From contig CM076954.1 in assembly GCA_039566865.1 (NCBI GenBank), forward strand, positions 10,052,001 to 10,116,000: a stretch of 64,000 bases of DNA, in the 5' to 3' direction. This DNA is from Aurelia coerulea. Taxonomy: Eukaryota; Cnidaria; Scyphozoa; Semaeostomeae; Ulmaridae. Shown piece by piece: positions 1 through 11,712 of the stretch; position 1 is the first letter of the stretch, and each line of letters starts with the position of its first letter. The position numbers and the translations under genes were made by a program. The notes beneath the pieces are model-generated. The model was not told the origin of the DNA. It saw only the letters and a program-made list of their open reading frames with translations, and did no database searches.

Positions 1-3000
1 TGCCAGAAAGATAGAGCTTTTGGAGAAAGTTTGCAGTCAGCCGTTAAAACTAACGGCTATAAAAAAAGGAGAATAGGCGATGTGACAAAAGTGGACCTTT
101 TATTAACACAAACAGACATATTCATTTTAAAAAACAGCTTCTATAATCTCAACCCTCAGATCGCCGAGAAATTAAGAAACTCCATTATTGGGAAATTAAA
201 GCATAAGAAACTAGTTGTTTTGTTGCAGGAAATCCTTAACATATTACGAATCTGGGTAATGCATAATCATCTGGAAGTCTTATGAATCCTGCAGAAAACC
301 TTAATTTAGAATGTTCGCGAAGGTACAGAAAATAAACCCGTAGATTGTAATGCAAACTTACAAACTCGGCAAAGCTCTGTACACTGAGAATCTGATCTTC
401 TCAAAAAAACTCAGCACTGGAGTAAATTGTTGTTGGAAATATGTTCTTTCCTTTCCTTATCGTTGATTTTTTCTGTCATAAAGGAAACGTTTTGACTTTT
501 TAAGTCAAATCCCTCTCGCTTGTTATTGCATTCAAGTTTGAAGCGTCCTAGCTCCTTTTCAGAAAGATACATTTGTTCGTAACGTTGTCTCCTCCGATCT
601 ATAGTCTTTTTGTTAGAATGTGCAAAGACGAAACTTATCGAATTGCAAGAAGATTCCACTCTGTTAGAGAAAAATTAATATAAAGAAAAGATAATTTTCT
701 TCCCCTCTTGCTTGCTTTGCCTTCTTTTCTGTTGAATATGGCAATTCAATAAAAGTTCGATCGATCTTGAAAACGTTGTTAAAATAGAATTTACAGACTT
801 TACTAGGACATTGTATGATATTATTGCAAATAGAGTGTTTCTGAACTATAATGTCAACATATACCAGCTGTTGTAATAATTTTATTCCAATACAATGCTC
901 TTGTATCATGTCCCGTTATGGTAGGTGTGTATCCTTGAATGTCCCTCTTAGTTACCAAAACAACATGTGTAAGAAGGACAATAGGAAGCGGTTGCCAGCA
1001 AGACAGAGCTTTTGGAGGAAATTTGCAGTCAGCCGCTATAACTAAAGGCTTTAAAAATAGAAGAACAGGCGATGTGACTAAAGTGGAAATTTATTTCACG
1101 CTAACAGATCCCTAAGATTTTGATCTTTAGATATTTCTAATGAATCAAAGACTGGTGATATAATATTACGCGAGTGGCAGGAGTGGCCGTCTTTGTTGCA
1201 ACGCAATTTTCCATTGCAAAAGTTATAAGTAATGTGTGAAGATCGCAACTTACATGTTTTTTATTTTAGAAAGCAGCTTCTAAAAAACACAACCCTCAGA
1301 TCGCTGAGAACTTAAGAAACTCCAGTACTAGTAAAATATAGCAACAGAAACTAGTTGTTTTGTTGCAGGAAATCCTTAACATATTACGAATCTGGGTAAT
1401 GCATAATCATCTGGAAGTCTTATGAATCCTGCAGAAAACCTTAATTTAGAATGTTCGCGAAGGTACAGAAAATAAACCCGTAGATTGTAATGCAAACTTA
1501 CAAACTCGGCAAAGCTCTGTACACTGAGAATCTGATCTTCTCAAAAAAACTCAGCCCTGGAGTATATTGTTGTTGGAAATATGTTCTTTCTTTTCCTTCT
1601 CTTTGACTTTTTCGGTCATAAAGGAAACGTTTTGACTTTTTAAGTCAAATCCCTCTCGCTTGTTATCGCATTCAAGTTTGAAGCGTCAAAGCTCCTTTTC
1701 AGAAAGATACATTTTTTCGTAACGTTGTCTTCTCAGATCTATAGTCTTTTTCGTTAGAACGTGCAAAGACGAAACTTATCGAATTGCAAGAAGATTGCAC
1801 TCTGTTAGAGCAAAAATTAATATAAAGAAAAGATAATTTGCTTCCCCTCTTGCTTGCTTTGCCTTCTTTTCTGTTGAATATGGCAATTCAATAAAAGCTC
1901 GATAGATCTTGAAGCGTTGTTAAAATTGAGTTGACCGGCTTTGCTAGCACATGGTAGGATATTATTAAAAATAGAGTATTTCAGAACTATAATGTCAATA
2001 TATACCAGCTGTTGTAGTAAATTTTATTCCAATACAATGCTCTTGTATCATGTCCCGTTATGGTAGGTGTGTATCCTTGCATGTCCTTCTAAGTTACCAA
2101 ACAACATGTGAAAGAAGGAAAATGGGAAGCTGTTGCCAGCAAGATAGAGCTTTTGGAGAAAGTATGCAGATAGCTAATTGCTAAACAAATCAGTTAGCCA
2201 GCCAATTAAAGGCTAAATATATAGGAGAAGAGGCGATGTGACTAAAGTGGACATTTATTGTACACTAACAGAGCCATAAATTTTTGAACTTTAGATATTG
2301 ATAATTAATGAATGACTGGTGATTTTATGTTACGCGAACGGCAGGAGTGGCCGTCCTTGTGACAACGCAATTTTCCTTTGCAACAGTTATAATTAATGTG
2401 CGTAGATCGTCACTTGCTCGTGTTTATTTCTAAACAAAACTTATAAGAAACTCAGCCTCAGATAGCAGCAAAATTAACAAACTCAGTATTGGGAAATATA
2501 GCTTTAAAAACTTGTTGTTTCGTTGTAGGAAATCCTTATCATATTCTGTATCTGAGTAATGAATAAACATCCGAAAGATTTCAGAATTCTGCACAAAACC
2601 TTAATTTAAAATGTTTGCGAAGGTACAGGAAATAAACCCGAAGATTGTAATGCAAACTTAGAAACTCGGCAAAACTCTGAACACTGTGAATCTGCAATTC
2701 TAAAAAAAACTCAGCACTGGAGTAAATTCTTGTTGGAAATAGGTTCTTTCCTTTCCTTTTCATTGATTTTTTTCTGTCATAAAGGAAGCTTTTGACTTTT
2801 TAAGTCAAATCCCTCTCGCTTGTTATCGCATTCAAGTTTGAAGCGTCAAGGCTCCTTTTCAGAAAGATACATTTCTTCGTAACGTTGTCTCCTCCGATCT
2901 ATAGTCTTTTTCGTTAGAAAGTGCAAAGACGAAACTTATGGAATTGCAAGAAGATTCCACTCTGTTAGAGCAAAAATTGATGGAAAGAAAAGATATATTT

Positions 3001-6000
3001 TCTTCCCCTCTCGTTGGCTTTGCCTTCTTTTCCTGTTGAATTTGACAATTCAATAAAAGCTCGATCGATCTTGAAAACGTTGTTAAAATAGAATTGACAG
3101 ACTTTGCTAGGACATTGTATGATATTATTGCAAATAGAATATTTCAGAACTACAATGTCAATGAATACCAGCTGTTGTAGTAAATTTTATTCTAATACAA
3201 TGCTCTTGTATCATGTCCCGTTATGGTAGGTGTGTATCCTTGAATGTCCCTCTTAGTTACCAAAACAACATGTGTAAGAAGGACAATGGGAAGCGGTTGC
3301 CAGAAAGATAGAGCTTTTGGAGAAAGTTTGCAGTCAGCCGTTAAAACTAACGGCTATAAAAAAAGGAGAATAGGCGATGTGACAAAAGTGGACCTTTTAT
3401 TAACACAAACAGACATATTCATTTTAAAAAACAGCTTCTATAATCTCAACCCTCAGATCGCCGAGAAATTAAGAAACTCCATTATTGGGAAATTAAAGCA
3501 TAAGAAACTAGTTGTTTTGTTGCAGGAAATCCTTAACATATTACGAATCTGGGTAATGCATAATCATCTGGAAGTCTTATGAATCCTGCAGAAAACCTTA
3601 ATTTAGAATGTTCGCGAAGGTACAGAAAATAAACCCGTAGATTGTAATGCAAACTTACAAACTCGGCAAAGCTCTGTACACTGAGAATCTGATCTTCTCA
3701 AAAAAACTCAGCACTGGAGTAAATTGTTGTTGGAAATATGTTCTTTCCTTTCCTTATCGTTGATTTTTTCTGTCATAAAGGAAACGTTTTGACTTTTTAA
3801 GTCAAATCCCTCTCGCTTGTTATTGCATTCAAGTTTGAAGCGTCCTAGCTCCTTTTCAGAAAGATACATTTGTTCGTAACGTTGTCTCCTCCGATCTATA
3901 GTCTTTTTGTTAGAATGTGCAAAGACGAAACTTATCGAATTGCAAGAAGATTCCACTCTGTTAGAGAAAAATTAATATAAAGAAAAGATAATTTTCTTCC
4001 CCTCTTGCTTGCTTTGCCTTCTTTTCTGTTGAATATGGCAATTCAATAAAAGTTCGATCGATCTTGAAAACGTTGTTAAAATAGAATTTACAGACTTTAC
4101 TAGGACATTGTATGATATTATTGCAAATAGAGTGTTTCTGAACTATAATGTCAACATATACCAGCTGTTGTAATAATTTTATTCCAATACAATGCTCTTG
4201 TATCATGTCCCGTTATGGTAGGTGTGTATCCTTGAATGTCCCTCTTAGTTACCAAAACAACATGTGTAAGAAGGACAATAGGAAGCGGTTGCCAGCAAGA
4301 CAGAGCTTTTGGAGGAAATTTGCAGTCAGCCGCTATAACTAAAGGCTTTAAAAATAGAAGAACAGGCGATGTGACTAAAGTGGAAATTTATTTCACGCTA
4401 ACAGATCCCTAAGATTTTGATCTTTAGATATTTCTAATGAATCAAAGACTGGTGATATAATATTACGCGAGTGGCAGGAGTGGCCGTCTTTGTTGCAACG
4501 CAATTTTCCATTGCAAAAGTTATAAGTAATGTGTGAAGATCGCAACTTACATGTTTTTTATTTTAGAAAGCAGCTTCTAAAAAACACAACCCTCAGATCG
4601 CTGAGAACTTAAGAAACTCCAGTACTAGTAAAATATAGCAACAGAAACTAGTTGTTTTGTTGCAGGAAATCCTTAACATATTACGAATCTGGGTAATGCA
4701 TAATCATCTGGAAGTCTTATGAATCCTGCAGAAAACCTTAATTTAGAATGTTCGCGAAGGTACAGAAAATAAACCCGTAGATTGTAATGCAAACTTACAA
4801 ACTCGGCAAAGCTCTGTACACTGAGAATCTGATCTTCTCAAAAAAACTCAGCCCTGGAGTATATTGTTGTTGGAAATATGTTCTTTCTTTTCCTTCTCTT
4901 TGACTTTTTCGGTCATAAAGGAAACGTTTTGACTTTTTAAGTCAAATCCCTCTCGCTTGTTATCGCATTCAAGTTTGAAGCGTCAAAGCTCCTTTTCAGA
5001 AAGATACATTTTTTCGTAACGTTGTCTTCTCAGATCTATAGTCTTTTTCGTTAGAACGTGCAAAGATGAAACTTATCGAATTGCAAGAAGATTGCACTCT
5101 GTTAGAGCAAAAATTAATATAAAGAAAAGATAATTTGCTCCCCCTCTTGCTTGCTTTGCCTTCTTTTCTGTTGAATATGGCAATTCAATAAAAGCTCGAT
5201 CGATCTTGAAGCGTTGTTAAAATTGAGTTGACCGGCTTTGCTAGCACATGGTAGGATATTATTGAAAATAGAGTTTTTCAGAACTATAATGTCAATATAT
5301 ACCAGCTGTTGTAGTAAATTTTATTCCAATACAATGCTCTTGTATCATGTCCCGTTATGGTAGGTGTGTATCCTTGCATGTCCTTCTAAGTTACCAAACA
5401 ACATGTGAAAGAAGGAAAATGGGAAGCTGTTGCCAGCAAGATAGAGCTTTTGGAGAAAGTATGCAGCTAGCTAATTGCTAAACAAATCAGTTAGCCAGCC
5501 AATTAAAGGCTAAATATATAGGAGAAGAGGCGATGTGACTAAAGTGGACATTTATTGTACACTAACAGAGCCATAAATTTTTGAACTTTAGATATTGATA
5601 ATTAATGAATGACTGGTGATTTTATGTTACGCGAACGGCAGGAGTGGCCGTCCTTGTGACAACGCAATTTTCCTTTGCAACAGTTATAATTAATGTGCGT
5701 AGATCGTCACTTGCTCGTGTTTATTTCTAAACAAAACTTATAAGAAACTCAGCCTCAGATAGCAGCAAAATTAACAAACTCAGTATTGGGAAATATAGCT
5801 TTAAAAACTTGTTGTTTCGTTGTAGGAAATCCTTATCATATTCTGTATCTGAGTAATGAATAAACATCCGAAAGATTTCAGAATTCTGCACAAAACCTTA
5901 ATTTAAAATGTTCGCGAAGGTACAGGAAATAAACCCGAAGATTGTAATGCAAACTTAGAAACTCGGCAAAACTCTGAACACTGTGAATCTGCAATTCTAA

Positions 6001-9000
6001 AAAAAACTCAGCACTGGAGTAAATTCTTGTTGGAAATATGTTCTTTCCTTTCCTTCTCATTGATTTTTTTCTGTCATAAAGGAAGCTTTTGACTTTTTAA
6101 GTCAAATCCCTCTCGCTTGTTATCGCATTCAAGTTTGAAGCGTCAAGGCTCCTTTTCAGAAAGATACATTTCTTCGTAACGTTGTCTCCTCCGATCTATA
6201 GTCTTTTTCGTTAGAAAGTGCAAAGACGAAACTTATGGAATTGCAAGAAGATTCCACTCTGTTAGAGCAAAAATTGATGTAAAGAAAAGATATATTTTCT
6301 TCCCCTCTCGTTGGCTTTGCCTTCTTTTCCTGTTGAATTTGACAATTCAATAAAAGCTCGATCGATCTTGAAAACGTTGTTAAAATTGAATTGACCGACT
6401 TTGCTAGGACATTGTATGATATTATTGCAAATAGAATATTTCAGAACTACAATGTCAATGAATACCAGCTGTTGTAGTAAATTTTATTCTAATACAATGC
6501 TCTTGTATCATGTCCCGTTATGGTAGGTGTGTATCCTTGAATGTCCCTCTTAGTTACCAAAACAACATGTGTAAGAAGGACAATGGGAAGCGGTTGCCAG
6601 AAAGATAGAGCTTTCGGAGAAAGTTTGCAGTCAGCCGTTAAAACTAACGGCTATAAAAAAAGGAGAATAGGCGATGTGACAAAAGTGGACCTTTTATTAA
6701 CACAAACAGACATATTCATTTTAAAAAACAGCTTCTAAAATCTCAACCCTCAGATCGCCGAGAAATTAAGAAACTCCATTATTGGGAAATTATAGCATAA
6801 GAAACTAGTTGTTTTGTTGCAGGAAATCCTTAACATATTACGAATCTGGGTAATGCATAATCATCTGGAAGTCTTATGAATCCTGCAGAAAACCTTAATT
6901 TAGAATGTTCGCGAAGGTACAGAAAATAAACCCGTAGATTGTAATGCAAACTTACAAACTCGGCAAAGCTCTGTACACTGAGAATCTGATCTTCTCAAAA
7001 AAACTCAGCACTGGAGTAAATTGTTGTTGGAAATATGTTCTTTCCTTTCCTTATCGTTGATTTTTTCTGTCATAAAGGAAACGTTTTGACTTTTTAAGTC
7101 AAATCCCTCTCGCTTGTTATTGCATTCAAGTTTGAAGCGTCCTAGCTCCTTTTCAGAAAGATACATTTGTTCGTAACGTTGTCTTCTCCGATCTATAGTC
7201 TTTTTGTTAGAATGTGCAAAGACGAAACTTATCGAATTGCAAGAAGATTCCACTCTGTTAGAGAAAAATTAATATAAAGAAAAGATAATTTTCTTCCCCT
7301 CTTGCTTGCTTTGCCTTCTTTTCTGTTGAATATGGCAATTCAATAAAAGTTCGATCGATCTTGAAAACGTTGTTAAAATAGAATTTACAGACTTTACTAG
7401 GACATTGTATGATATTATTGCAAATAGAGTGTTTCTGAACTATAATGTCAACATATACCAGCTGTTGTAATAATTTTATTCCAATACAATGCTCTTGTAT
7501 CATGTCCCGTTATGGTAGGTGTGTATCCTTGAATGTCCCTCTTAGTTACCAAAACAACATGTGTAAGAAGGACAATAGGAAGCGGTTGCCAGCAAGACAG
7601 AGCTTTTGGAGGAAATTTGCAGTCAGCCGCTATAACTAAAGGCTTTAAAAATAGAAGAACAGGCGATGTGACTAAAGTGGAAATTTATTTCACGCTAACA
7701 GATCCCTAAGATTTTGATCTTTAGATATTTCTAATGAATCAAAGACTGGTGATATAATATTACGCGAGTGGCAGGAGTGGCCGTCTTTGTTACAACGCAA
7801 TTTTCCATTGCAAAAGTTATAAGTAATGTGTGAAGATCGCAACTTACATGTTTTTTATTTTAGAAAGCAGCTTCTAAAAAACACAACCCTCAGATCGCTG
7901 AGAACTTAAGAAACTCCAGTACTAGTAAAATATAGCAACAGAAACTAGTTGTTTTGTTGCAGGAAATACTTAACACATTCTGAATCTGGGTAATGCATAA
8001 TCATCGGAAGGTCTTATGAATCCTGCAGAAAACCTTAATTTAAAGTGTTGGCGAAGGTACAGGAAATAAACGTCATGATTGTAATGCAAACTTAGAAACT
8101 CGGCAAAACTCTGTACACTGAGAATCTGATCTTCTCAAAAAAACTCAGCCTTGGAGTATATTGTTGTTGGAAATGTGTTCTTTCTTTTCCTTCTCTTTGA
8201 CTTTTTCGGTCATAAAGGAAACGTTTTGACTCTTTAAGTCAAATCCCTCTTGCTTGTTATCGCATTCAAGTTTGAAGCGTCAAAGCTCCTTTTCAGAAAG
8301 ATACATTTTTTCGTAACGTTGTCTTCTCCGATCTATAGTCTTTTTGGTTAGAACGTGCAAAGACGAAACTTATCGAATTGCAAGAAGATTGCACTCTGTT
8401 AGAGCAAAAATTAATATAAAGAAAAGATAATTTTCTTCCCCTCTTGCTTGCTTTGCCTTCTTTTCTGTTGAATATGGCAATTCAATAAAAGCTCGATCGA
8501 TCTTGAAGCGTTGTTAAAATTGAGTTGACCGGCTTTGCTAGCACATGGTAGGATATTATTGAAAATAGAGTTTTTCAGAACTATAATGTCAATATATACC
8601 AGCTGTTGTAGTAAATTTTATTCCAATACAATGCTCTTGTATCATGTCCCGTTATGGTAGGTGTGTATCCTTGCATGTCCTTCTAAGTTACCAAAACAAC
8701 ATGTGTAAGAAGGAAAATGGGAAGCTGTTGCCAGCAAGATAGAGCTTTTGGAGAAAGTATGCAGCTAGCTAATTGCTAAACAAATCAGTTAGCCAGCCAA
8801 TTAAAGGCTAAATATATAGGAGAAGAGGCGATGTGACTAAAGTGGACATTTATTGTACACTAACAGAGCCATAAATTTTTGAACTTTAGATATTGATAAT
8901 TAATGAATGACTGGTGATTTTATGTTACGCGAACGGCAGGGGTGGCCGTCCTTGTGACAACGCAATTTTCCTTTGCAACAGTTATAATTAATGTGCGTAG

Positions 9001-9807
9001 ATCGTCACTTGCTCGTGTTTATTTCTAAACAAAACTTATAAGAAACTCAGCCTCAGATAGCAGCAAAATTAACAAACTCAGTATTGGGAAATATAGCTTG
9101 AAAAACTTGTTGTTTCGTTGTAGGAAATCCTTAACATATTCTGTATCTGAGTAATGAATAAACATCCGAAAGATTTCAGAATTCTGCACAAAACCTTAAT
9201 TTAAAATGTTCGCGAAGGTACAGGAAATAAACCCGAAGATTGTAATGCAAACTTAGAAACTCGGCAAAACTCTGAACACTGTGAATCTGCAATTCTAAAA
9301 AAAACTCAGCACTGGAGTAAATTCTTGTTGGAAATATGTTCTTTCCTTTCCTTCTCATTGATTTTTTTCTGTCATAAAGGAAGCTTTTGACTTTTTAAGT
9401 CAAATCCCTCTCGCTTGTTATCGCATTCAAGTTTGAAGCGTCAAGGCTCCTTTTCAGAAAGATACATTTGTTCCTAACGTTGTCTCCTCCGATCTATAGT
9501 CTTTTTCGTTAAAAGGTGCAAAGATGAAACTTATGGAATTGCAAGAAGATTCCAATCTGTTAGAGCAAAAATTGATGTAAAGAAAAGATATATTTTCTTC
9601 CCCTCTCGTTGGCTTTGCCTTCTTTTCCTGTTGAATTTGACAATTCAAAAAATGCTCGATCGATCTTGAAAACGTTGTTAAAATAGAATTGACAGACTTT
9701 GCTAGGACATTGTATGATATTATTGCAAATAGAGTATTTCTGAACTATAATGTCAATATATACCAGCTGTTGTAGTAAATTTTACTCCAATACAATGCTC
9801 TTGTATC
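1..9807. repeat. Satellite array with 3,297-bp higher-order unit
   Basis: The anchor CATGTCCCGTTATGGTAGG recurs near 907, 2,049, 3,212, 4,204, 5,346, 6,509, 7,501, 8,643 and (one change) 9,808. The spacings are 1142, 1163, 992, repeated three times, so three related monomers A, B and C make a unit of 3,297 bp. Monomer C is shorter because it lacks the stretch of about 165 bp around the 'GGCAGGAGTGGCCGTC' motif that A and B carry. Successive 3.3-kb units differ by only scattered changes, while A, B and C differ from each other clearly, which is the mark of a higher-order satellite. The array enters the window from the left. Short open frames recur at exact 3,297-bp steps on both strands but show no protein family; they are open by chance and kept alike by homogenisation. 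Confidence 0.95.
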
Positions 9808-10830
9808 ATGTCCCATTATGGTAGTTGTGTATCCTTGAATGTCCCTCTTAGTTACCAAAACAACATGTGTAAGAAGGACAATAGGAAGCGGTTGCCAGCA
9901 AGACAGAGCTTTTGGAGGAAATTTGCAGTCAGCCGCTATAACTAAAGGTTTTAAAAATAGGAGAATAGGCGATGTGACTAAAGTGGACATTTATTTTACA
10001 CTAACAGAACCCTAAGTTTTTGATCTTTAGATATTTCTCTTGAATCAAAGACTGGTGATTTAATATTAAGCGAATGGCAGGTGTGGCCGTCCTTGTAGCA
10101 ACGCAATTTTCCATTGCAAAAGTTATAAGTAAGGTGTGTTGATCGTCACTTACACATATTCATTTTCAAAAACAGCTTCTAATAACCTCAACGCTCACAT
10201 CGCCGAGAAATCAAGAAACTCCAATATTGGGAAAATATAGATTAATAAACTAGTTGTTTTGTTGTAGGAAATTCTTAATATATTCTGAGTCTGGGTAGTG
10301 AATAGATATCGGAAAATTTTCAGAATTCTTCAGAAGACCTGAACTTAAAATGTTCACTAAGGTACAGAAAATAAACATGAAGATTGTCATGCAAACTTAG
10401 AAACTCGGCAGAAAATCTGAATACCGAAAATCTGATGTTCTAAAAAAATTCTCAGTATTGGCGTTAATTATTGGTTTAAACATACTCTTTCCTTTCCTTC
10501 TCGTTGACTTTTTCTGTCATAACGGAAGCGTTTTGACTTTGTTAAGTCACATCCCTCTCGCTTGTTATTGCTTTCAAATTCGAAGCGTCCCATTTCCTTT
10601 CCAGATCGATACCTTTATTCGTAACGTTGTCTCCTCCGATCTATAGTCTTTTCATTAAAACGTGCCAAGGCAGGACTTTTGGAATTGCAAGAAGATTAAA
10701 CTCTCTGAGAGCAAAAATTGTTGGAAAGACAGGACACATTTTTCCCCTCTCGTTGGCTTTGCCTACTTTTCCTGTTGAATATGACAATTCAATAGAAGCT
10801 CGATAGATGTTGAAAACGTTGTTAAAATTG
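9808..10830. repeat. Diverged satellite monomer at array edge
   Basis: The order of blocks matches the upstream monomers (CAAAACAACATGTGTAAGAA, the GGCAGG...GGCCGTCC block, the CTTTCCTTCTCGTTGAC block, the CTCGATAGATGTTGAAAACG block), but with many substitutions and small indels. It ends at the GTTAAAATTG target site of the insertion that follows. This is the expected decay of a satellite where homogenisation fades. Confidence 0.85.
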
Positions 10831-10889
10831 TAACACCGTCTTTTTGTAAGCGTGTCGTACAATGTTTCTATTGTAATATAACTACTTAA

Positions 10890-11630
10890 CCTTATCTGGA
10901 CCGGGCTTTTTTGAGCATCCTCAGGCCGAGGGGGGGCTAAATTAGCCCCCCCTCAGAACTCCGAATTGACAAGGGCTAGAAAGATGAAATTTGGTCATGA
11001 TGTGTAACTTAATGTGAAACGTCCAAATATCTAATTTATTTTATTCTAATTGTTGTATTTTCGATGATGTCATCAATTTTCTTTGTTTTAGGCCAAAAAC
11101 AGTACTCTTACAGATTTAACTGTAAAAACTTACTCACGAGAAATATTGTGCTTCTTATAACTTTAATTAACAGATAAAATATCTAAGTTTCTGAAAAACA
11201 TATTTTTTTGAAAAAATTATGAAATTTATAAACTTATATTTATTACCTAAATTCATTAGATATATGACGTCATGAATGACGTAATACAAAAGAAAAACCA
11301 AAAAAATTGGTTATTTCCATATTTTCTTATTGATTTATGGTTGCTCTGAAAATTTCATCCATTTATCTCACTTCTGTCAAGAATTATCTTAGTTTGGAGT
11401 TATAAAGGGTTTGACTGTAAAACAAACGAGATATTAAAACTACTCTCTGAAAAAATTGTTATATTTCCAAAAATACATGACATATCATGTAGAAATTTTG
11501 GTGAAAGATGCGAAAAGGATAGTTAGGAAAAGTCACGAAAAATAATTAGCGTAGAAATTATCAGAAAAAAGATACCCAGACAAAACTGGTAAGGGGGGGC
11601 TATTTTAGCCCCCCCCCGGTCCAGATAGGG
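10890..11630. mobile_element. piggyBac-type MITE, copy 1 (741 bp)
   Basis: Flanked on both sides by TTAA (10,886-10,889 and 11,631-11,634). The ends are inverted: CCTTATCTGGACCGGG on the left and the complement of CCGGTCCAGATAGGG on the right. TTAA targets and ends starting CC(C/T)T are the hallmark of piggyBac elements. Just inside each end is a G-run/C-run palindrome, such as GGGGGGGCTAA..TTAGCCCCCCC at 10,930-10,952 and a partner at 11,593-11,616. The interior is AT-rich, has no ORF, and holds TGACGTCA at 11,264. It shares this plan with the copies at 19,957 and 24,843. Confidence 0.85.
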
Positions 11631-11667
11631 TTAATATAAAATATATTGCACATGAAACAGAGTATGA

Positions 11668-11712
11668 TTAAAATACGACGTTTCGAGCTTAGCGCGTTAT
11701 CAAGTCAAAATC
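11668..11712 (-). ncRNA. Hammerhead-ribozyme-like motif (degenerate)
   Basis: On the minus strand the order is GACTTGATAACG, a short loop, GCTCGAAACGTCGT. The GAAA-CGTC part matches a hammerhead core, and the segment CTTGATAA stands where CUGAUGA is expected, so the core is altered and probably inactive. Hammerhead motifs are known in the terminal repeats of Penelope-like elements. Confidence 0.3.

Larger units (their letters stand above)
10831..11712 (-). mobile_element. Short Penelope-like insertion in the satellite, holding a MITE
   Basis: The satellite is interrupted between two exact copies of GTTAAAATTG (10,821-10,830 and 11,713-11,722), a 10-bp target duplication. With the nested TTAA element removed, about 140 bp remain. 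Its right part, read on the minus strand, has the module CTTGATAACGCGCTAAGCTCGAAACGTCGT in two parts (ACTTGATAACG, then GCTCGAAACGTCGT), also found at the end of the Penelope-like fragment at 22.6 kb. No coding sequence is present. I read it as a minimal Penelope-like end; a short non-autonomous element of similar origin is the alternative. Confidence 0.6.

Noticed and set aside
411..7639. Identical 60-82-codon ORFs recurring every 3,297 bp (for example 411-659, 3,708-3,956, 7,005-7,253)
   Set aside because: They follow the satellite period exactly and are conserved as DNA, not as protein; overlapping frames on both strands are equally conserved and none resembles a family.
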